Positions 8,558 to 12,370 of a stretch of DNA of 12,370 bases are shown here, piece by piece. This DNA is from Candidatus Zipacnadia bacterium. Its GTDB lineage: Bacteria; Armatimonadota; UBA5377; JALGUK01. The DNA is taken from assembly GCA_029820875.1 (NCBI GenBank), contig JALGUK010000022.1:1-12370 (forward strand), read 5' to 3'. The notes beneath the pieces were generated by a model. The model was not told the DNA's origin and searched no databases. It saw nothing but the letters and a program-made list of their open reading frames with translations. Position numbers and translations under genes: made by a program. Every line of letters starts with the position of its first letter. The stretch's first letter is position 1.

Positions 8558-8992
8558 ATGGTGCGCGACCATGCGGTTATCTATGTGGATGGATGTTCGC
8601 TGGGCAACCCGGGGCCAGCAGGTATCGGAGTGGTGGTGTCGGACCCAGATGGCACGTGCCTGGCGTCGCTCGGTGAATTCATAGGCGAGCAAACCAACAA
8701 CGTTGCTGAGTATCGCGCACTGCTGCGAGGACTTCAGGAGGCAAGAAGACTCGGGTTCGGCACGGTTGAAGTCCGCACCGACAGCGAGTTGCTTGCGCGT
8801 CAGATTACCGGAGCATACCGCGTCAGGGCGAAGCATTTGCGGCCGCTTCATGCGAGGGCGATCCGGGAACTGGGGCGGTTTACGTCAGCTTCGGTCACAT
8901 CTATCGGGCGGGAGGAAAACAAGCGCGCTGATAAGCTCGCTCGCCGTGCGGCGAGGTCGCGCAGGAGCGTTGACGAGCTGGAAACAGCGTGA
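8558..8992 (+). CDS. Ribonuclease H type 1 family protein
   Basis: A 144-residue RNase H fold protein that would cleave the RNA strand of RNA-DNA hybrids in the cytosol. The full catalytic set is present: D11 in YVDGCSLGNPGPAGIG, E51 in NNVAEYRAL, D75 in RTDSELL and D125 in ENKRADKLA. The NNxAEY and NPGPAG forms place it with the compact RnhA-like group (YpeP/archaeal-type and the N-terminal part of the actinobacterial RNase H/CobC fusion) rather than E. coli RnhA; the basic handle region is short. No phosphatase domain is fused. It starts 10 nt after the CdsZ-like gene with only a weak ribosome binding site, so translation may depend on the upstream gene. This CdsZ-RNase H pairing occurs elsewhere, for example in Actinobacteria. 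Confidence 0.9.
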   Translation: MVRDHAVIYVDGCSLGNPGPAGIGVVVSDPDGTCLASLGEFIGEQTNNVAEYRALLRGLQEARRLGFGTVEVRTDSELLARQITGAYRVRAKHLRPLHARAIRELGRFTSASVTSIGREENKRADKLARRAARSRRSVDELETA

Positions 8993-9152
8993 CGGAGAAA
9001 CATCTTGGCGGCGAGGGAAACAGGTATGGGAACTTTTTACAGCTCTGGCAGGTGAATTCATTACCGACGTGGAAATGCGTTCATGGTACCTCTGAGAAGA
9101 GATGAGAGGGCCCTTCTTCGCACTTTGAATTGAAAAGGGAGGTGATATCGTC
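8993..9152. other. Intergenic region, no gene seen
   Basis: These 160 nt hold no recognisable coding sequence or RNA gene. I checked for an RNase P RNA signature, since rnpB can follow RNase H genes, and saw none. The only clear signal is the strong Shine-Dalgarno stretch GGGAGGTGAT at 9137-9146 before GTG 9153. A small palindrome, AGGGCCCT, lies near 9106-9113. No convincing promoter was found. Confidence 0.5.
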
Positions 9153-9743
9153 GTGAAGAAGCAGGTAAGCCCAATGGTTGTGGTAATTGTGCTGATCGTG
9201 GTGGTGGTCCTGCTGACGATTGCGTGGCAGTTTATGTACTCGAGAGGTCGGGCAGGTGAGGTGGGTATTATGCCTCCACCACCTGTGCCGACGCCGCCGT
9301 CAACACCGGGACAGCCGGCAACACCTGTACAGCCCGCAGAAGTAGCGCCGCCGATACCGGCACAGCCTGCGCAGCCGGCTCAACCGGCTCAGCCCCAGGC
9401 ATATCCGGCACAGCCTGCGCAGCCGGCTCAACCGGCTCAGCCTCAGGCATATCCGGCACAGCCTGCACAACCGGCCCAACCGGCTCAGCCTCAGGCATAT
9501 CCGGCACAGCCTGCACAACCGGCCCAACCGGCTCAGCCTCAGGCATATCCGGCACAGCCTGCACAACCGGCCCAGCCGGCTCAGCCTCAGGCGTATCCGG
9601 CGCAGCCGGCTCAGCCTCAAGCATATCCGACGCAGCCTGCGCAGCCGGCTCAACCGGCCCAGCCTCAAGCATACCCGACGCAACCTGCCCAGCCCGTGGC
9701 GCCAGCGCCAGCACCAGCGCCTACAGCGCCGGCTACACGATGA
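9153..9743 (+). CDS. Single-TM protein with Pro/Ala/Gln tandem repeats
   Basis: A 196-residue protein of unrecognised family. Residues 1-27 are a short cytoplasmic start (MKKQVSP) and one hydrophobic helix (MVVVIVLIVVVVLLTIAWQF), either a signal anchor or an uncleaved signal. A Pro-rich linker follows, then the 16-residue unit PAQPAQPAQPAQPQAY five times, a 10-residue version, a PTQ-starting version, and a PAPAPAPTAPATR end. There is no LPxTG or other C-terminal anchor. Such regions usually form extended, disordered or polyproline-like rods, and a periplasm-spanning or surface spacer role is an inference. The start is set by an almost ideal ribosome binding site (GGGAGGTGAT, 9137-9146), implying strong translation. 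Codon composition follows the repeat and differs from the neighbours. Confidence 0.7.
   Translation: MKKQVSPMVVVIVLIVVVVLLTIAWQFMYSRGRAGEVGIMPPPPVPTPPSTPGQPATPVQPAEVAPPIPAQPAQPAQPAQPQAYPAQPAQPAQPAQPQAYPAQPAQPAQPAQPQAYPAQPAQPAQPAQPQAYPAQPAQPAQPAQPQAYPAQPAQPQAYPTQPAQPAQPAQPQAYPTQPAQPVAPAPAPAPTAPATR
9357..9674 (+). repeat. In-frame 48-bp tandem repeat in the PAQP protein gene
   Basis: Five 48-bp units (9357-9596) are followed by a 30-bp short unit (9597-9626) and another 48-bp unit (9627-9674). The units at about 9453-9500 and 9501-9548 read identically and the others differ at a few third positions, so the array expanded recently by unit duplication. Lengths are multiples of three, so copy-number change keeps the frame. 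The unit has a nested CCGGCNCAR-like 9-bp sub-period (Pro-Ala-Gln). Confidence 0.9.
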
Positions 9744-9774
9744 ATGGCGGGTTGCGTGTAGACAACGAAACTGT

Positions 9775-9860
9775 GCCGCGGAGTTAGCAACAGGATGTCA
9801 TGTTGGAACTGCGGCGCTGAAAAAGGCTTCCTGCGACGCAACAGGTATTCCACGCGTCGT
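9775..9860 (+). ncRNA. Candidate structured RNA element (two hairpins)
   Basis: Hairpin 1: GCCGC (9775-9779) pairs with GCGGC (9811-9815). After a GG bulge, AGTT (9782-9785) pairs with AACT (9807-9810) and CAACA (9788-9792) with TGTTG (9801-9805), around the loop GGATGTCA. Hairpin 2: GCGACGC (9833-9839) pairs with GCGTCGT (9854-9860) with one G-U; its 14-nt loop can form GG/CC. Both hairpins carry the octamer GCAACAGG (9787-9794 and 9838-9845). The element lies 31 nt after the repeat-protein stop and is followed directly by an intrinsic terminator. It matches no riboswitch or small RNA class I recognise. It could be a 3' UTR, a leader of the DUF1844 gene or a stand-alone RNA. The pairing is visible; the role is inference. 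Confidence 0.4.
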
Positions 9861-9872
9861 TGGCGAATGGTA

Positions 9873-9910
9873 GGGGGCAAAGGCAGTATTGCTTTTGTCC
9901 CCGCTTTTTT
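9873..9910 (+). terminator. Rho-independent terminator
   Basis: A 12-bp stem, GGGGGCAAAGGC (9873-9884) with GCTTTTGTCCCC (9891-9902) and two G-U pairs, encloses a 6-nt loop (AGTATT). GC and then six T (9905-9910) follow. It is the strongest terminator seen in the window and separates the repeat-protein gene from the DUF1844 gene. With the hairpins upstream it could alternatively be the expression platform of a leader. Confidence 0.85.
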
Positions 9911-9969
9911 CGTGGGTTGGTAAGACAACCATTTCGCTTCGCTTGCGAACGTCAGGGAGTGTGAAGCCT

Positions 9970-10389
9970 ATGGTTGCTGGACACGAAGAGGAGAGAATAT
10001 CGGCGGAAGAGACTCCGGATAGCGGTAAGGAAACTCAGCCGTCTGAAGAGGCCGCCGGAGAAGACGGAAAGCCCGAAGCGGGGGTCTCGCAGGAGGCGGC
10101 CGCTGAGGAAGGTGGAGAGGCTGAGGTTGCGCCCGCCAGTGTTTACGACATCCTGCGCGAGTTCGCCACCGTGCTCAGCTTGTTCGCGTGGCAGCGCCTT
10201 GGCCTGATGATGGACCCTCAAACCGGCAAGATTCATCGGGACATGACTCAAGCTCGGGTGGCTATTGATGTAGTTGCTTACCTGGTTGAACAAGTCAGGG
10301 ACAAGGTAGGCGAGGAGGAACGACGAGCACTTGAGGCGACCCTCGCGGACCTACGCATCAATTTTGTTCAGCAAAGCAAGCGCTCGTGA
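9970..10389 (+). CDS. DUF1844 domain-containing protein
   Basis: A 139-residue protein. The first ~55 residues are Glu/Ala/Gly-rich and probably disordered. The rest is a DUF1844 domain: FATVLSLFAWQRLGLMMDPQTGKIHRD, then a helix starting QARVAIDVVAYLVEQV, then EEERRALEATLADLRINFVQ. These match the family pattern of a helical pair with a D-P-x-T-G turn, an A-x-x-x-I-D helix and a final L-x-x-L-R-x-x-(Y/F)-V. The function of DUF1844 is unknown; it is common in Planctomycetes, Deltaproteobacteria and related lineages. I chose ATG 9970 for GGGAG at 9955-9959 (10-nt spacing); GTG 9961 is too close to that site. The gene lies between a terminator and selA, with 51 nt to selA. Confidence 0.82.
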   Translation: MVAGHEEERISAEETPDSGKETQPSEEAAGEDGKPEAGVSQEAAAEEGGEAEVAPASVYDILREFATVLSLFAWQRLGLMMDPQTGKIHRDMTQARVAIDVVAYLVEQVRDKVGEEERRALEATLADLRINFVQQSKRS

Positions 10390-10440
10390 CGTGACCGGCG
10401 TGCTTGCAGGCTCTGCATATCCATAGGTGATGGCTTGGTG

Positions 10441-11847
10441 ATGAGCGATTCGCATCGGCAGGAGCTTCTCAAGTCCCTGCCGCCGATTGATGTCTTGCTT
10501 TCGCACCCGCGCGTCGCAGCGCTCATCCAAGAGTACGCCCGTGCTGCTGTTGTCGATGCTGCAAGGTCGGCGGTTGAGACGGTGCGGCGGGCCATCCTGA
10601 ACGGGCGGCGCACCACTGCACCGGAAATTGATGAACTGGCCGCCGACATCCAGGGGCGGTTGGCCGTATCACAACGTCCCAGCCTGCGGAGAGTAATCAA
10701 TGCGACCGGTATCATCGTACATACCGGCCTTGGCCGGTCGCTGCTTGCCTCTGAAGCGGTTGAGGCGCTTGCGGAAGCGACCCGGAGCCATTCGAACCTT
10801 GAGACCGACCTCCAATCCGGCGAACGGGGGCATCGGGACACGCATGTAAGCGGACTGCTGTGCCGGCTGACGGGGGCTGAAAGCGCCACTGTGGTCAACA
10901 ACAACGCCGCCGCCGTCCTGTTGACTCTCAATACGCTGGCGGAGGGGAGGGAAGTCATCCTCTCGCGGGGCCAGATGATAGAGATCGGGGGGTCATTTCG
11001 CCTGCCGGAGGTCATCGCCAAGAGTGGGTGCCGGCTGGTGGGTGTCGGCACAACCAACAAAACGCATGTACGGGACTACGAGGAGGCGATTACCGAGCAG
11101 ACGGGGGTAATCCTGCGCGCGCATCCGAGCAACTACGGGATTGTGGGATTTAGCGCTCAGGCTTCGCTCGCAGAAATCGTCGAGGTTGCTCACAAGCACG
11201 GCATTCCGGTGGTGGATGACCTTGGCAGCGGGGCGTTGGTTGACCTAAGCAGTTACGGAGTCGGCAGGGAACCCCTCGTTCAGGCGAGTGTCCGCGTCGG
11301 GGCCGATGTCGTTACGTTTTCCGGGGACAAGATGCTTGGCGGCCCGCAAGCGGGGATAATCCTGGGGCGACAGGAGCTGGTCGAGCGAATCCGTCGTAAC
11401 CCTCTTGCCCGCGCCGTGCGCGTCGGGAAGCTCACGATTTCGGCTCTGGAGGCGACGCTCCGGTTGTATCTGGATGAGTTGCAAGCAGTGAGGGCGATAC
11501 CGACGTTGGCGGCGGCAGTGGAGCCGCTGTCGGATGTGAAGAGGCGAGCGGGACGACTCCGGAGGGCTTTAAGGCGTTCACTCGGGGATCTCGCGGAGGT
11601 CTCCTCTGAGGAGTCCTGTTCACGTGTCGGCGGGGGTGCCCTCCCGATGAATGACTTGCCCACTCAGGTGGTGACCGTACGGCCCTTGCGGCTCTCGACG
11701 GAGGAATTCGCGCGGCGTCTGCGGCTGTCGCAACCGGCGGTTGTAGGACGGGTGCAGCGAGATGCCCTGCTGCTGGATCCGCGCACGCTGCGTGACGAGG
11801 AAATCCGCGAGGTCGCACAGGTCGCAGCCCGGGCGCTCTTGGAGTGA
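10441..11847 (+). CDS. selA: L-seryl-tRNA(Sec) selenium transferase (selenocysteine synthase)
   Basis: SelA is a PLP enzyme that converts Ser-tRNA(Sec) to Sec-tRNA(Sec) using selenophosphate, as a homodecamer in the cytosol. This 468-residue protein matches the family length. It has the N-terminal domain (LPPIDVLL, INATGIIVHTGLGRS), the NLETDLQSGERGHR motif, NNNAAAVLLTL, SRGQMIEIGGSFRLPEV, GTTNKTH, RAHPSNYGIVGF, DDLGSG and the PLP-lysine motif TFSGDKMLGGPQAG (K297; K295 in E. coli). Adjacent starts are TTG 10435, GTG 10438 and ATG 10441; AGGTGA at 10425-10430 fits the last two. The enzyme implies selenoprotein synthesis in this organism, yet selB, selC and selD are not in the window. The stop is 6 nt before the rhomboid GTG. 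Confidence 0.95.
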   Translation: MSDSHRQELLKSLPPIDVLLSHPRVAALIQEYARAAVVDAARSAVETVRRAILNGRRTTAPEIDELAADIQGRLAVSQRPSLRRVINATGIIVHTGLGRSLLASEAVEALAEATRSHSNLETDLQSGERGHRDTHVSGLLCRLTGAESATVVNNNAAAVLLTLNTLAEGREVILSRGQMIEIGGSFRLPEVIAKSGCRLVGVGTTNKTHVRDYEEAITEQTGVILRAHPSNYGIVGFSAQASLAEIVEVAHKHGIPVVDDLGSGALVDLSSYGVGREPLVQASVRVGADVVTFSGDKMLGGPQAGIILGRQELVERIRRNPLARAVRVGKLTISALEATLRLYLDELQAVRAIPTLAAAVEPLSDVKRRAGRLRRALRRSLGDLAEVSSEESCSRVGGGALPMNDLPTQVVTVRPLRLSTEEFARRLRLSQPAVVGRVQRDALLLDPRTLRDEEIREVAQVAARALLE

Positions 11848-11853
11848 GGGCCC

Positions 11854-12370
11854 GTGTTCTTCTTTCTGATTCCATACGGAACCGATCGCCATCAACGCAC
11901 CGCTCCTTACGTCACCTACACCATTATTGTGCTCAATCTCGTCGTTTACGCCTGGCTGACGTGGCGGTTCTTTATCGATCTGAACAGAGACGCGGCCTTC
12001 CGCCTTGCGATTACCCCTGGGCACTTCCGCTGGTACACCATCATCACGCACCTTTTCACCCATGATGCGCCGCTGCCGATGCACGTCGGATTCAACATGT
12101 TGTTCCTGTGGGTTTTTGGGTCACACGTGGAGGAGGCTCTCGGCCGAGGCATGTTCCTCGTGGTTTACTTCGCCGGCGGAGTCGGCGGCGGTTCCGACCG
12201 GGACGATGTACCTGGGGGCCTCGGGCGCGATTGCGGCCGTCATGGGCCTGTTCGCAGTGCGGTTTTATCGGACTTCCATCCTCGTGTGGTATTTCGTCTG
12301 GCTGCTCGTGTTCATCCGCGTCGGAACGTTCGCCGTCTCCTCGGTCATCGGCCTTGCGCTTTGGCTCGGA
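11854..12370 (+). pseudogene. Rhomboid family intramembrane serine protease, frame-broken and cut by the window end
   Basis: From GTG 11854 (GGAG at 11841-11844, 9 nt before) the frame reads MFFFLIPYGTDR, a first TM (VTYTIIVLNLVVYAWLTW), ITHLFTHD, MHVGFNMLFLWVFGSHVEEALG and FLVVYFAGGVGG, clearly a rhomboid. It then loses homology. The +1 frame from about 12190 continues with VPTGTMYLGASGAIAAVMG, containing the catalytic GASG serine (codon 12221), and AVRFYRTSI. From FG (to 12120) to the GASG glycine (12215) there are 94 nt, where a typical rhomboid has about 39 residues (117 nt). A deletion of about 23 nt fits both the length and the frame change (2 mod 3). The catalytic histidine would lie beyond the window. 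Pseudogene or assembly error cannot be told apart. It overlaps nothing and follows selA closely. Confidence 0.8.

Noticed and set aside
8993..9152. Possible RNase P RNA downstream of RNase H
   Set aside because: The gap is too short and lacks the conserved core motifs expected of bacterial rnpB.
9357..9674. Possible CRISPR array
   Set aside because: The repeats are contiguous, in frame and encode a periodic peptide, with no unique spacers.
9268..9714. Two minus-strand open frames over the repeat region
   Set aside because: They are low-complexity mirror translations of the Pro/Ala/Gln tandem repeat, without a ribosome binding site or a plausible N-terminus.
9795..9923. Small ORF of 42 codons starting MSCWNCGAEKG
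   Set aside because: The single CxxC looks like half a zinc ribbon, but there is no second pair and no convincing ribosome binding site, and the frame runs through the terminator hairpin. RNA structure explains the region better.
11844..12065. Short + strand frame overlapping the selA end
   Set aside because: It is a shadow of the rhomboid gene, which has clear family motifs in another frame.

Overview
The window reads as a GC-rich bacterial chromosome segment of mostly housekeeping or conserved hypothetical genes, nearly all on the + strand and closely spaced. The gene set (SelA, a DUF1844 protein, a CdsZ-type zinc-ribbon coiled-coil protein, a long-form NIF3, an FmdB zinc ribbon, and a secreted protein made almost wholly of TPRs) fits an uncultured, possibly anaerobic lineage such as those known from metagenomes. 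I cannot name the phylum from the sequence. There are no phage, transposon, CRISPR or rRNA/tRNA signatures.

Layout. 1-171 is an intergenic array of GC-rich palindromic modules joined by a repeated ~50-nt spacer (period 67). 201-556 is hisI, interrupted by what looks like a 34-nt internal deletion that shifts the frame. Its stop overlaps the GTG start of a 1048-residue secreted TPR protein (553-3699), which is followed by a sugar-type double-ATPase ABC subunit (3762-5288) with no permease or binding protein beside it. On the opposite strand, 5318-5596 encodes an FmdB-type zinc ribbon protein with a near-perfect sigma70 promoter (5655-5683) in the divergent intergenic region.

From about 5743 a + strand cluster encodes NIF3 (apparent CTG start), a six-TM membrane protein, the CdsZ-like zinc-ribbon protein and a type 1 RNase H. 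The NIF3/CdsZ/RNase H association is known from other bacteria. Next come a single-TM protein with a long Pro/Ala/Gln tandem repeat (9153-9743), a structured non-coding stretch ending in a strong intrinsic terminator (about 9775-9910), a DUF1844 protein (9970-10389), selenocysteine synthase SelA (10441-11847) and a rhomboid protease gene (from 11854) that runs off the window and is also frame-broken.

Most noteworthy: (i) the three-hairpin RNA-like element between the repeat protein and the DUF1844 gene, with a GCAACAGG octamer repeated in two hairpins; (ii) the two deletion-type frame breaks, in hisI and the rhomboid gene, inside otherwise well conserved proteins; (iii) the young tandem-repeat expansion in the PAQP protein; (iv) the palindrome-spacer array upstream of hisI. 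I did not find convincing evidence for a complete new defence or metabolic system.
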